From NCBI GenBank assembly GCA_014529385.2, contig CM043962.1:91196680-91256679 (forward strand): a stretch of 60,000 nt of DNA. Reading direction: 5' to 3'. This document shows, piece after piece, positions 47,151-59,309 of the stretch. The notes beneath the pieces were generated by a model that was given only the letters and a program-made list of their open reading frames with translations, was not told where the DNA came from and did not search any database. This stretch comes from Adiantum capillus-veneris. Its lineage: Eukaryota; Streptophyta; Polypodiopsida; Polypodiales; Pteridaceae. A program made the position numbers and the translations under genes. Position 1 is the stretch's first letter; each line of letters begins with the position of its first letter.

Positions 47151-48840
47151 ATGTGACCATTACTCTTTGCATGCGATTTCCTATCCCAATACTTCAAAGC
47201 CAAGATGGTGGTATGTCATCAAGGTTTCCCTTCAAAATGAACAATTCTATGAGGGCTACACTCTCTAATCGATGTGCTAGAGGAAAATGGACTCGTTCCA
47301 AAAGACACGCTACTGCACCCCCTTCCACAACTCCATATGCCGCTTCCCCCACCATCATCTTCCATTGGATTTGCCTACCCACCTGGTGCCTGTATTCGCC
47401 TTCGTCCACCCCCATCTTCACATCCCCTATGGCTTCCAGTTGCCCTAGCCTAGGGTCACCCTCATGTCCCACCTTCATCCACACATCAAAGTGGTGGCCA
47501 CCCACTTTTCTACCCAAAAAACTCAAAAATATTGTTCATAATTTGGAAAAAAAAGTGCAATTAAAAAACACTTTTAGGCTAAAATTCGAAGCATTCCATG
47601 GTAGTTACACTAATACCGTTTTTTTTCAAAGCAAGCTCAAAATCTTATCGAGATTTTTTATTTTTGAAAGATCAATATACACAAAACCTGGTTTTCGTGA
47701 ATACTAGCCTAATGCTAATTGAAAATCTAGATTAGCAACTTTCAACCAAGGTTAAAAGGAGGAAACACCGACCATGAAAAATACAAATAACTAAAAAATC
47801 TAGCAAAATTTACATATTTGCATTAGTGCTATTGGTTTGCAACCTTACATGGAGGAAGTCCAAGCGAAAATGCTTGCCTAGACATTGGTAGTGCAATCTA
47901 CCTTCAACATTGAGGCAGTTTTTTTGGGCACTAAATCGATTGGAGCAAGACTTTTCTCCGCAAAAGTTTTGTTGGCCCACTATGAGCATTCCAACACTTA
48001 AAACAACATCACATGTATATTATTGGGTCACATCCAAAGACAATCTCTATATGTAGCATGGACTGATTGTGAAATTCCTCTAAAGGGATCTAGCTCATAT
48101 TTTGATTATTTTGAATGTAAGCTAAAGAGCTGAGCCGAAAAAGCATAGCATGGAGAGCCAAAGACAGTGACTATGACCTAGAGTTCAAAGATCACTCAAA
48201 GTCTTACAAAGGGCATATAGTCTACGGTATGAGAGTTGTCAGGGGCACTTTGTTGTTCTAAACCAAACCCATATTTGGAACCAATTTGCTCAAAACTATC
48301 CCTAAAGCACAAGTCAAAATGATCATCAACAAAATATTATGAACTCCAACTAAAGGCACTTAAATGTGCCTATAAGTGCTAATCTAGAGTCTAGATTGTC
48401 GATTTTTGTGAGTGTCTAGCACTTGGGAGTTGCAAACGTGTCTATCTAATGGCCACTAAAGTTCAAGAGAGACCTCTTAGACCTTGATGAGAGCTCAAAA
48501 TTTAGCAAAATGAGTGCCTCCGATCCATGGGCTCTTTAACCAAGAACAAGAGTTGATAGGTTGTATATGTGGACAATGGCCTAGAATCTTGTGGCTACAT
48601 GATTATATACCTTCAAGCGGGTATTTTTACTACACCTCTATGGCATCTTTAGCCAAAAATCTTGCTACATTGGTATTGACAGCCAGTTTACATATAGAAT
48701 GCATGCAATCTAAAGCTAAACACTTTGATCTTATCGGTGGAAGTGTAGCTAGCTACAAATAGTAGCCCTCTATATCCTAAATTAGCTTCATTTTATATAC
48801 TTGAACTATTAAATTACTAATTATCTCATTAATAATAGTA
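47151..48840. other. No recognisable gene
   Basis: Open frames exist on both strands at 47,153-47,707 (plus, Pro/Ser-rich) and 47,194-47,526 (minus), mirror images of one GC-richer patch, and at 48,514-48,762 (plus). None resembles a family I know. The GC-richer patch might be a decayed captured exon, but nothing confirms it. Confidence 0.35.
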
Positions 48841-48849
48841 ATTATATGA

Positions 48850-49870
48850 TCACTAGATTATATTAGGGTTAAAATTACATGATTGGAGGTTAAATAAAAG
48901 ACAAAATATACTTGAATAATTTTAAAGTTATGAGATAATTTTCAAAGCTTCCACACACAATTGATAATCTATGAAATTTATATCAAAATTATATTGATAG
49001 TTTTGATCATTATAATAGATGAACTACTTGTTTTTTCTTTAAAATTGAGGAGAAATATAGCAAAATAACTTAGAAACTCATAAAATTATTTTTTAAGTTT
49101 TCACACACACTAAGCTGTGGTAATAATATCAAAATTAATTTTATAATCTTGATCATTATTAGGATCAAAATTCACTATTTTTGATAGTAAGAAAGGAGAA
49201 ATTGGTAAAATAGCTTAGAAATTTATGAATCAATTTTGATAGTTAAAAAATGCTATAAATAAAATTTTAATCATATTTTTAGTTTAAATAATCATTAGTA
49301 TAGATATTCTCTAAATTTGATAGTGAATGTAAACAAAAAATAAGCAAAATAACTTAAAAACTCATGAGATTATTTTAAGAGTTGAAAGAAATTGTTTCTT
49401 CTAAGGAAAAATTAATAAATTGCCTTAGAAATTAATTAGATAATTTTTAGAGTTAAAACACGCTATTAAAAGGTTGGTATAGAAAATCTTAGTCAAATAT
49501 TTGGTTTAAATATTATTAGAATTAAAATTCTATATTTTTATTACTAAATTGAAATAAATAGTCATGAGAAAATTTTACAACTAAAACACATTGTTAAGAA
49601 GCTGAAAAAAGAATATTCAAAGTAGATTTTTAGTTTTGATAATTATTAAGGTTCAAAGTCTTTGGGAAAAATACAAATGTATTCAGAAAATTATGAGGTA
49701 TTTTTTGAAATTCAAGCATACTATTAGCAAGCTGAGATAAAAATCTTTTAAAAAGATTTTGAATTTATATAATTATTAGGGTCAAAATTCTCAAATTTGA
49801 TAGTAAATTAAAAGTGGAAAATTATTTGATAAATAAAAATATTATACAATAGATATCAAAGCCAAAAACA
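48850..49870 (+). repeat. AT-rich field of decayed ~140-bp tandem units
   Basis: Phrases like CTTAGAAACTCATGAGATTA recur near 48,910, 49,069, 49,216, 49,352, 49,423, 49,563 and 49,683. Each is followed by GAGTTAAAACACACTATTA-like and ATTATTAGGGTCAAAATTCT-like phrases. Spacing is mostly 120-155 bp. Units are strongly diverged, so the array is old. Confidence 0.65.
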
Positions 49871-50156
49871 GTGTATTAGTAAACCATGATAAAATTATTA
49901 TAGATAAAATTATCATGTAGAAGAATCTAATCGAATAAAATATTTAGATTCTAGAAATATTGGGATAAATAAAAATTTACACAAATTAAAAAAATTAGTC
50001 ATTAAAATTTGAATGATAAATTCCATAATTTCCATACTTTACCTAATGGTTTAGTATCCTTTTAAAAAAGCATAGAAGATATGGCTTTGAAAAAGACGCG
50101 TCCAAGCTACCAATTGGAGAAGTGCTAGGGCTATATACGATCATGAGATCACTCAA
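49871..50156. other. No recognisable feature
   Basis: AT-rich sequence leading up to the start of the Gypsy A 5' LTR at 50,157. Confidence 0.5.
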
Positions 50157-51816
50157 TGTAAGGTTTCCATCTTTCTAGCTATAGGGAAATGAACTCAAAG
50201 CTTTAGGAGAAAGCATTAAGCGTACAAATAGGTAAAACACGATCTCCAAAGCAGTTAAAATTGGTGATTTTTAAATCTTAATCACAAAACAAACCTATAG
50301 CTAGGAACCTTCAGAACTAAATTCGGGTAAAAACTGGCACCGCTATACTCTCTAAAAGATTCACTGCCCCTTTAAATTGTAAAAATAATTGGATGGTTTT
50401 TAGTAATCATTGAAGCTTAGGACTTTCATTATAACCCTTAGATATTTTCTCATATATTTATCAAAATAGCAAAAAATATCATAGAAAATTAGCAGATTTG
50501 ATTTTTAAAGCAGACAGGTGTTGGGAAGGGCCATTACTGACGTGCCAGGGATTAAATTAGCAGTAGGGGCGCCATCTTGATCTTGGGGGCTTCTTGAGTT
50601 GCAAGCACCTACCAGATTCAGCTTGTGAGAGCCTGTGAGTGCCAGAAAAAGCAATAAATAGGGCCCTAGGCTTCTCATTATCTTTGAGACTCGAGTCCTG
50701 GCTAGAAATCTCTCATGCGAGAGATACTTCACAAAAATCATTAAGAGAGAAAAATCTAAGTGATTAAGCAAGAATCATGGCACCAAAAAGGACCCAAGCA
50801 AACCCTCAATCTGATGAGGAGGGCAATATTTCCAAGAGGGCTAGAGCGTCGCAAGACAACGAGGTAGTGCCTAGTAGTAGGCCTACTGATGATAGGATTT
50901 AGGCCCCAGAACGACATCAAATGCTCGACCAATCCCATATGATGAGTAATGATGGCTTGTTAGCCATGGATAAGTTGATTTCCACCATGTACGTGGAGTC
51001 TTCACCTCCTACATGTGTATGCTTGTGGATACTACATAGGATACTGTTTTTATCCTAGGGGAACTGCCCGATTATATGGGCAACTGGTTTGGCATATGGG
51101 CGCCCCGAACTTTGGGTGATGGATTGCCACCCGGATTATAAATAAGGAAGGGTGATGTTGTTTCAGCCATGTATAGGTGTGTTTGAGACAAGTGGAGTAC
51201 ATGTCAGGGTTGTCAAGAAATATTATAAGTGACCATACCATTGTCTTAAGTCTAAAGATGTTTGTTTTTTGAAAGACTATTTTTAATGCTGTTTTTTTCA
51301 TGATTTGTTTTAACAAATTACTGTACAAGAAAGCTAAAAGAATTTTTTCTTTTTTTTTGTAGTAATTAGGAAACAAAAGAATCATGTGTGAGTGCAGGGT
51401 GGTAAGTGGGGATTGGCTAAGGTTGTCAATCATGGGTGGGTGGACTTGATTAGTCAAGTAACTATCCATCCCTGTGCGCTAAAAACATTTAGAAAACTTC
51501 TCCACTTGGAAGAGGAGTTCACCAAACTGTTGTGCCCTCACATCTATTAGGTGGAAAAAACGGTTGGTTGAGAACACCTTAGCCCAATTTGTGGAAGTTA
51601 TAGGGCCAAAACAATTTTGGACTTTTAAGATGTTTTTCCGTGTCCCTGTGAGACAAGACTAGGTCTCCTTCTAGGGCTATAGACCCAAGCCATTGTTAAT
51701 TGTAAAGGTCTATTCCTTGGATCCTTCTTACTTAGAGACTCTGAATTTTTTAATAGGCCTAGAGACATGTCAAGGACCCCATCCCAATTTTGGTATTGGT
51801 GGGTTGGGGACCTCTC
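50157..51816 (+). mobile_element. 5' LTR of Gypsy A
   Basis: It starts TGTAAGGTTTCC, matching the start of the 3' LTR at 7729 (minus). A primer site follows at 51,820. The first ~930 bp align with the reverse complement of 5234-7729 once the solo LTR there is removed; beyond about 51,087 the partner is cut off by LTR 'm'. A TATA-like AATAAATAGGG lies near 50,653, at the same place as in the partner. Length is about 1660 bp if the end at TCTCA (51,816) is right. Confidence 0.7.
50777..51058 (+). other. 94-codon frame inside the Gypsy A LTR (decayed)
   Basis: ATG at 50,777 starts MAPKRTQANPQSDEEGNISK, then RARASQDN, and a stop TAG ends it at 51,058. The partner LTR (5273-5554 region, minus strand) has the same frame with no indel over all 94 codons and the same final stop, although its ATG is ATA. 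Each copy has one internal stop at a different place. The N-terminus has two basic PKR/KRAR clusters resembling a nuclear-localisation signal. It lies about 110 bp downstream of the TATA-like box. It may be a short upstream ORF of the element's RNA. Confidence 0.45.
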
Positions 51817-51819
51817 AAT

Positions 51820-51831
51820 TGGTTTCAGAGC
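51820..51831 (+). promoter_or_regulatory. Primer-binding site of Gypsy A
   Basis: TGGTTTCAGAGC, 11 of 12 matches to the initiator-Met type site. It is three bases after the proposed LTR end TCTCA. Confidence 0.65.
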
Positions 51832-52675
51832 ATGTGTTAATTAAGGTCTTGGACCTAGAGGGGAAACATTAAGGTATTAGGGGGAATTGGGTTTTGATAA
51901 AAGGAATTAAAATTGTGTGTAATTGAAATGAGAGAGAGAAAGAGAAAGAGAATAAAAATTGTCCCCATCTTTGCAGGAAGAATTCCAATAGGCCTTTTGC
52001 AAGTTTATGATCTTCAATATTATTTTTATGGGAGAATGCACATCCCGAAATTACTCAGTTCAAAAGAATGTGATGAAGCTTTTGGAATACATGTCTTCCC
52101 CAACCACTTAGGGGATTAGTTGGGGAGGGTCTAGTGGGGTCTTCCTCATAGATGAGAGAAAATTGGAAGGTTTTGCATTAAATCTCAAAATACTTAAGGG
52201 GCCGAGGAGCTTTGAGTAATTGAAGTATACTTTTCCATAGGAACAGAGGATCCAAATGAAACTTTGGCAATAGTGGTATTCTAGTGTCACAAAACCAATG
52301 GGTGTTTGACCAAGTAACTACCATAGTCTACCCAGGAAAAATTAGGCCCATGGGTGTAGGCCCTAGCTTTAGAGGGCCAAGAGAAGTTGTATTTTGTGCT
52401 CCTGTATCCAACCTCCTTGTACATATTAGTTTTTTTGTATTAGTCATTGTATATACCATGAGTTTTCGTGGAATATTGTATGTCATGTTTATTGGAATAA
52501 AGACTAGTGGATTTACTATTTGATCATTGCAATGTGAATGAAGTGCTAAATATTTTGAAATAGAAAGAAATTAGAGAAAAATTTAAATAACACTAAACTC
52601 CCTAAATAAATCCCAGGGTAACCCTCACCTAAATAGCCTCCACATTGTTACACAAGAAAAGAAATTACTATTAAA
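51832..52675 (+). other. Leader of Gypsy A
   Basis: Non-coding 840 bp between primer site and gag, with a purine-rich GAGAGAGAAAGAGA tract near 51,932. No gene. A long leader is common in plant Gypsy elements. Confidence 0.5.
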
Positions 52676-53460
52676 GCAGGTCGAACTCCCTGTCTTCAAG
52701 GGAGAAGGGCCCAATCTAGAGCGGGATGCAGAAGCATGGTTAGACGCTATGGATGATTATTTCATAGCCGTAGAAATTGCTCAGGAAAACCAAATAATGT
52801 TGAGTATGTTCCGTCTCAACGGAGATGCCAAGCTGTGGTGAAAACAACACTGCAGAGATAATCCTACTAGTAACCCAACTAGGGAGAAGATGAAGCAGGC
52901 CGTCATAGAAGGTTATCTACCTCCTGCTCACCAAACCATTAAGATGAATGAATTCTTTGGTGTACGCCAGTTAGGAATTTCACTGGAGGAGTACTATACA
53001 AAGTTTGTGTCTTTACGACATTATGCTCCTCAAATGACCATGAAACAAAAAAAATTCCGATTCTGTCAAGGTCTCAACAAGACCCTGAGTACACTTCTCA
53101 AAGCCATGAGACCTATATCAATTCAAGATGCCCTTCTTAGGGCCAAGCCTCTTGCAGCTGAAGGAAACAACCCCACCAGAAACTATAATAATAATTATAG
53201 AGAAAGAGCTAGAGGAACTTTTAACCAAGGAAGTTAACGACGTACAGTAATTTCTACAACAACCTTGAATCAAACCTTTCCTGATGTAAGATGTTATGGA
53301 TGCAGTCAGACGTGACAATGTAATGGAAATTGTTCCCAAGAGTTAGATCCTAGAGCTAAAACTAGGCCTAACTGCCAACCTCAAGTCAACCAGGGTAACT
53401 TACAAAGAGGAGGAAGAAATGGAGGATGTGGTAGGGGAAGAGGAAGAGGAGCCCAAGCTT
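52676..53460 (+). pseudogene. Gypsy A gag
   Basis: The plus strand reads VELPVFKGEGPNLERDAEAW, then MFRLNGDAKLW, a TGA, and KQAVIEGYLPPAHQTIKMNE, LGISLEEYYTKFVSLRHYAP and FRFCQGLNKTL. This is the retrotransposon gag capsid domain (W..A......, F....A..W, ...F...F.P, ...SV..Y...F..L). A degraded CCHC knuckle CYGCSQT-stop-QCNGNC is at about 53,290. Stops at about 52,840 and 53,237 break the frame. Gly/Arg-rich sequence follows before the protease. The frame at 52,890-53,237 is the longest open piece. Confidence 0.8.
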
Positions 53461-53486
53461 ATGTAGTAGTAGGGGAGCCTACTCTA

Positions 53487-54116
53487 ATGAACAAGGAAGA
53501 TGAAAGAGCAACCCTGTTTGCCGCAATTGACAATCCTGGAGCACACCAGCAATATGCGGTCATTCAAACTACTGCAAACAAACAATGTGAAAAGTTTGAA
53601 TTACTTATAGATTGTGGTGGCACCTATTCTTTTGTTTCTTCAAAATGTTTAAGGAAACTTAAGTTGAATCAATATCCAGTCAAGAAAATGGTGGTGGAAT
53701 TAGCAAATGAAAAAGAAGTCATTTCTCAATATTCAACCGAGAAAGTAGAATTTGAACTAAGAGGAGTTTCCACCTCATCTTACTTTCGCACCCTACCCGT
53801 TGGAATCTACAATGGTATCTTGGGAATGGATTGGCTAATCAAAACTCAAGCTCACATCCATTGTGAAGAGGGTAGTTTATCCTTTAGGAATGAGTTAGGA
53901 GAGGAAATTTTAGTTCAAGGATTTACTGGAAAACCGAAAGCCCATCTACTTAAGGCTAGTAGACTTATTAAAAATCTACGTATGGGACAACAAATCTTCA
54001 TGGTCAAACTAAACAAAGCCAAAGATTCAAAGGCCAACCAACTTCTAGAGTGGCTTAAGAAATTTTCAGATGTGTTTCCAGAGGACCTCTCAAATTTACC
54101 TCCCCAAGGAACATAG
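53487..54116 (+). pseudogene. Gypsy A retropepsin and start of RT linker
   Basis: Open frame of 209 codons. The catalytic loop is FELLIDCGGTYSFVSSKCL, where the usual DSG is DCG, and the second motif is YNGILGMDWLIKTQAHIHC. Towards the end it reads [20 protein letters not shown], the linker that leads into RT. It ends with a stop at 54,116. It follows gag directly and precedes the RT fragment in normal Gypsy order. The frame is long and otherwise well kept, but the altered DSG makes activity unlikely. Confidence 0.85.
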
Positions 54117-54607
54117 ATCATGAGATAGAAAAATTTCGAGGTAGTGAGCCTATTTCCAAAGGACCTTACAAGATGTCCCTCCCCAAAGCCATAGCACTCA
54201 AAGAACGGCTTCAACAACTAATCAAGAAGGGGTTCATCCGACCAAGTATTTCTACACGGGGAGCACCTGTTTTGTTTCAAAAAAAGAAGGATGGATCCTT
54301 ACGCCCCTACATAGATTATCGAGGCCTTAATCACGTATCCGTAAAGAAAAAGTACCCTATCCCTCGTATAGGCAAACTTCTGGATAGATTTCACGTGGCA
54401 AAAATGTTCACAAAAATTGATGTCAGGTCAAAAATCATCAAATCAGGATCAAATAAGCGAACATATAGAAGATTGCATTCAACACTCGATATGGGCACTA
54501 TGAGTTCATAGTCATGCCCTTTGTCCTTACAAATGCACCAACAACTTTTAATCAGCTCACACAGGATATATTTCAAGAATACCTGAATGATTTTGTTTTA
54601 GTATTCT
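54117..54607 (+). pseudogene. Gypsy A reverse transcriptase, N-terminal half
   Basis: After the stop the RT continues: [80 protein letters not shown]. After a frameshift near 54,440 it goes on with [20 protein letters not shown] and [11 protein letters not shown]. It stops at 54,607, immediately before the DD active-site strand. L3 LTR sequence follows. The C-terminal half beginning QYQLYAKV is at 9918 on the minus strand; about 26 residues are missing between them. Confidence 0.85.
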
Positions 54608-57577
54608 TTCTACACCCAAAATCGTGGTCCTTAGTCTTGATTCTCTTGATCTTTAACTTGAGGATCTGCTCTTGCTTTCTTGTTCTCCCTTGGTTCATGG
54701 TGATAACCCCTTTTTCCCGACAAGCAAGCATGGCAGTTATCACTTTCCCCTAAGAAGAGGGATCTTGCAATCCTACCTGGTCTCGCTTGTCCCCAGATAC
54801 CCATTTTATCCCACGTAGTCCTAGAGTTTAACATAAAAAGAAATTTAATCAACATCCGGCCATCTAACCCTCCGGATCCGCCCACCCACCGAACCATTTC
54901 ATGCAAATCCCTTCCCGAGGTAGTACTTAACTACTACAAAATCAGGAAGACAGCAATCTATCAGGCATCATCAAACAACAAGCAGCATGCAATTTGTTGC
55001 ATACCCTCGTTCAGGGAAATTCATCTGGTTGTTTCCACCAGATCTTTATTTAGAAACTTTTAATTCATTTCCTTTTCTTTATCTGCTATAATTAGCTTGT
55101 AACTAGTTTCCTAACTAATCATGCAACACATTTAGTTTCAACCAATTCATCTTGCCTCCCCATTCGGGCCAAGATAATCTGTTACAAGCCATCAAAATGG
55201 CAACGCTCATCAAGTAATTTAATCATTCCTTCCTAAGCATTTTATTTTGAGAGGTATAGCACCATCTGGTGACAGATGCACAGGATAGCCCCTATATTCC
55301 TAACCTTTCCAGTTTCTTTTCAAGCAACCAAGTCGAACAAATTTCCTTAATTAAATTCACATCATCCTTCCTGAGTATAACCTTATCATCCAATTATTGG
55401 CATGAGGACATACCCGGATTATGGCCGATTTTCAATAAGATACTGCGGGTACTTCACCCAGCCGAGCAAAAAATAAAACAAACCCATTCATCCCTTATCC
55501 CTCGGGCATGAATGACCTAGGTATAACAACTTTCCAGTTACGCTGCTCTAGCCGAAAAGGGACAATCTCCATCAAGTTCCCCAAGAGAATCCTCTCAATG
55601 GGCCGGCCTTTCAATCAAATTGATCCCAAGAAGATCCATCTTGGTTTCGGGTCATTTCCAGACGATCTTCAAAACTCCAAGTTAAATCTATGTTTTGCAA
55701 TGGGCTATCCCTATCACCTCTTGAGATTCCTTTTTAACTCCTAGTTGGTAATTTCTAGGTTCATTCATTTATCAACTTTGATTCCTACTTTCATTAATTA
55801 TCTACCAGCCAAGTTTATTTAGGAAATATAAGCAAGTTTTTTCCATAGGCATTTGATGGTTAATGATTCTTCAGAAATGCCAAGTTTTCAAGTTCAATCC
55901 CCGTTTGTACGATTCCCAGGTTTTTGCAATCCTTTGCCATTCATGGGGCATCTCCGTGAAAGCTTATAGAGTTTTCAGTTCAAACAACACGGAGATCAAT
56001 TCCGCGAAGTTATCCCCTATCTCCCCCATCCCGTATTTGCAAACAAACTTGAAATTGACAACTTTAGAAATAATCTTTAATACCAAAAATTGAACTACTT
56101 CTATCTAGCTTAGACAACTACTCTTTTCTTATGGTGCCTAGCTTTCCATTTAAGAAGCTAGAAGACCATCCTATAATTTAGGAGTTTTCGAGCTTTTCAT
56201 TAAAGCTTAAACCTAAAATACAAGGTAGTCACTAAAGTTTATACTTAAGTGCAAAGTTACCATTAATGCTTAGCTTACGAGAGCAAATCTACATTTGAAG
56301 CTTAGCTTTATGATGCATAGATACTCTTATCACTTAACCCTAATTACGAAGTTTCCATTAAAGTTTAAACCTAAAAATGCAAGGTAGTCACTAAAGCTTA
56401 TACTTAAGTGCAAAGTTACCATTAATGCTTAGCTTACGAGTGCAAATCTACCTTTGAAGCTTAACTTTATGATGCATAGATACTCTTATCACTTAACTCT
56501 AGTTACGAGGTTTCCATTAAAGATTAAACCTAAAAATGCAAGGTAGTCACTAAAGCTTACACCTAAGTGTGAAGTTACCATTAAAGATTGGCTTACGAGT
56601 GAAAATCTACCTTTGAAGTTTAACTTAATGATGCATAACTACCATTAATACTTAACCCTAATTCTAAGGTTACCATTAAAACTTAAACCTAAAATGATGC
56701 ACATAAACCTTCCTAGTATTAAAACATATGGATTAATTAAACCTACTAGAAATGAAGATTACTCCTCTAAACAAGAGGAAAGTGGGGTTGAAGTCCTTCT
56801 TGAAGAGATGTGAGGCTCAAGGAGGAAGGAAAGAGATTTAGGATGAAGAGGAAGGAGAGAGAAGCTTCTTCACAAAACCCTCAAGGGTTTGGCTTTCAAG
56901 AGAGGGAGAGAGCAAGATCAAGGTTTAATGGAGACCTTGATTTACTTAAGCATAATCTTGAGCATGGCAAGTATGCAAGTAGCTTAGCAATAATGTGTGT
57001 ATAATTACAAAGGAGAGGGGGTGCTTATATAGAAAATGGTGGGTATTATTTTCTCAATTCCTATTGGAACCCAATTCTCTTCTCAATTCCTATTGGACCC
57101 CAATTCTCTTCTCAAATCCTATTAGACCCCAATTCTCTTCTCAATTGCTATTGGACCCCATTTCTCTTCTCAAATGCTATTGGACCCCAATTCTCTTCTT
57201 AATTCCTATTGGACCCCAATTCTCTTCTCAAATGCCATTGGACCCCAATTATCTTCTTAATTCCTATTGGACCCCAATTTTCTTCTTAATTATTATCTCT
57301 TAACTTTATCTTTCAATCAAGTTAGTCCCCTTTTCTCCCAGTTCTCGATCTAGATCAGTTCCCACGCGGCTTTTGACGAAGAAGTATAAAAACAATCTTA
57401 ATATTTTTGAAAAAATATAGTTATGACGTAATTTCTTATCTGAAATATCCTTGTCTTTTCATTTTGGAGTATAGTCTCGTTGTCTGCATGACTTCTTTAT
57501 CGGTCTTGCTTTTTCTAAATTATTTTCTAGGTTGAAAAAGTTCTGAATGGCTCTAGGGTTTAGGGAGGGACCTTACA
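54608..57577 (-). mobile_element. 3' LTR of Gypsy L3 (terminal ~230 bp missing)
   Basis: The reverse complement starts TGTAAGGTCCC at 57,577 and matches the L3 5' LTR (9919-12,234). At 54,608 it stops about 230 bp before the LTR terminus and joins the RT of Gypsy A. It holds the ~160-bp tandem array (56,170-56,740), the ~30-bp minisatellite (57,055-57,290, eight or nine units) and the TATA box (57,021-57,032, minus). It keeps about 580 bp (55,424-56,005) absent from the other copy. Confidence 0.8.
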
Positions 57578-57602
57578 AACTCCCCAACAAAAAGAAAGAC
57601 CT
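57578..57602 (-). promoter_or_regulatory. Polypurine tract of L3
   Basis: TTGTTGGGGAGTT on the minus strand directly precedes the LTR start. It is preceded by CTTTCTTT. Plus-strand DNA synthesis would start here. The same block occurs at 14,221-14,244. Confidence 0.7.
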
Positions 57603-58720
57603 TTCCTCAGCTCGGGACATGCTTTAGAGAGTAGTCATACTCAATCTTCGGTCAACTTATGATTGAAGATGGTCAGTAACTTTAGGGTATGTAGATTAAA
57701 GGATAGTGAAGCTGGTATGGACCTTGAATAATACATTTCTCTTCCATTTTTAGCGCTGACTCAAAAGTCTTAATCATAAAGAATTCTTAATGACTCGGGG
57801 TTACTTTAATTACTAAGTGTGATCTTACTCAATAAGGTATTTTTCCTTTGGTGTGACCGGATTGTGTTTCTCTTGTTAGGTATGAAGATTATTTCTTCAC
57901 TTTGCTCTCTATCTAGCCTTAATACGCTTTGTAAAAATCTTACCATTCTTACCTAGACTTTAACTTTTTTTTGTTTTGAGCGTTGAATCATTTCTCTATT
58001 GATATCATCCAACGTATACCATGTTCTTGACAGTTAAGGATTTCATACTGATCTTTCAATTAAATCTTGCAATATCTCCTCCCTTGTGTACCCAATTTAT
58101 TTCCTCCATCCTTATTTCTCTTATGTCTATAGCTTACTGCCTCGTCTTTCACTTGGTAATTAGATATTTCGCGTATCATAACAATTAGACTTGTAAAACA
58201 CCATAGACGATTTGAATCTCAAAGGAGTTGGCTGACTAGAGATGCTTGAATTCCATCAAAAGTGCCATCGATATCTTGAAGAATAATTATAAGTTGTTCC
58301 AAAGAACCAACCAAAAATATGATCAAGGGTTTGGACAAAAAGGGAGATATTGATTTGATTCTAAAAGGTCCACAATATTTGAATGCAAGCTTACGAAATT
58401 TTCCTAGCTTTAAGGAGCTGAGTTTGGGTTTGACTCTGAGGAAAACTTGTTTGCCTTCGCTAAAGCCTCTAGCAGAGTGGTGAAGATCAGCATAGCTCTT
58501 CTACCTATCACTAGCTCTCTTCAGGTTGTCTCTAATGACTAGAAGTTTATGATCTATCTCTTCTAGGGTAGACTTAGTGGTAGGAACATGAAGAGCTGGG
58601 TCGGCTAATCGAAGAGGGACTAAACATTCCTGACTATACAAGGCTTTAAAGGGTGACATTTTGAGGCTGCGATAAGAAAACTCAACTAGGGGAAGAAACT
58701 TGATCCATTGATGGGGCTGT
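57603..58720 (-). pseudogene. L3 integrase, C-terminal part
   Basis: The minus strand from 58,715 reads PHQWIKFLPLVEFSYRSLKM then SPFKALYSQE, the end of the Gypsy integrase core. After a stop comes KQVFLRVKPKLSSLKLGKFR followed by KYCGPFRI, the GPY/F module that helps DNA binding. Below 58,200 the frame decays with many stops. The first residues continue exactly the N-terminal integrase piece that ends at 14,856. The polypurine tract and 3' LTR follow. Confidence 0.8.
58716..58720 (-). repeat. Target-site duplication of C2, other end
   Basis: GCTGT on the plus strand is the reverse complement of ACAGC at 14,852-14,856. Confidence 0.8.
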
Positions 58721-58947
58721 TGTTACCATATACATGTGGTAGTGATGTGTGTGAACACACTAGTACCGCCGAGGCATTTTTTCCCTCTTTAGGAGGTTTT
58801 TCCCCCCGAGCATTGTATATACGCCCATCACTCTAGGGCCATCTATCTTTCCATTGCACACTAAGTAATACACTCTCTATTGTGTGCCTTGAGCTTCTTT
58901 CATCTTCTCCAAGCTGTGTGCGTTTCTCTGCAACCCTAATTCCAACA
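58721..58947 (+). mobile_element. 5' LTR of Copia C2
   Basis: It starts TGTTACCATA and ends TTCCAACA, 227 bp. A primer site and gag follow, so this is the 5' LTR. It contains GTATATACGCCC and a CCTCTTTAGGAGG inverted repeat. The last ~155 bp match the fragment at 14,857-15,012 in reverse complement. It is inserted in the L3 integrase. Confidence 0.9.
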
Positions 58948-58948
58948 A

Positions 58949-58961
58949 TTGATATCAGATC
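58949..58961 (+). promoter_or_regulatory. Primer-binding site of C2
   Basis: TTGATATCAGATC, similar to the usual TGGTATCAGAGC (two or three mismatches), directly after the LTR. Confidence 0.65.
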
Positions 58962-59309
58962 AGGTTGTGTCCTCCCGGGCTTAGTCGCCAGCTACTCCAG
59001 TACACGCCTGCTCACTTTCTCCGATTTCAGTGAGCTTTGATGAGCGTTCGTAGGTCGACAAATACTTCGGGAGCACTCGTAGAGCCTGGTCTGCTCAGAT
59101 TTTCGATTTGGGCTCATTTCGGCCTCTGTTTCCACTACAGGCAGGTCTGCACATGCAATTTTGTCATTTTGTGCAGAATTTCTGTTAGTGCTGTTTTCTG
59201 CATAACATGTGCCTTATAGTCTTCTACGGTTTGTGCTATATAGCACGTGTTTTTCCTGCTCCATTTCTCCTATTTTCGGGCAGTTTTCACATCAGGTACA
59301 GCATTTACC
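58962..59309 (+). other. C2 untranslated leader
   Basis: 348 bp between primer site and gag start; no open frame that matches a known family. Confidence 0.6.

Noticed and set aside
47153-47707. 184-residue plus-strand ORF as a host gene
   Set aside because: The opposite strand is equally open, composition is Pro/Ser-rich, and no domain or splice structure supports it.
54608-54630. 54,608 as a true LTR end of L3
   Set aside because: No CA terminus, and the other copy continues about 230 bp to a proper end with primer site; it is a deletion junction.
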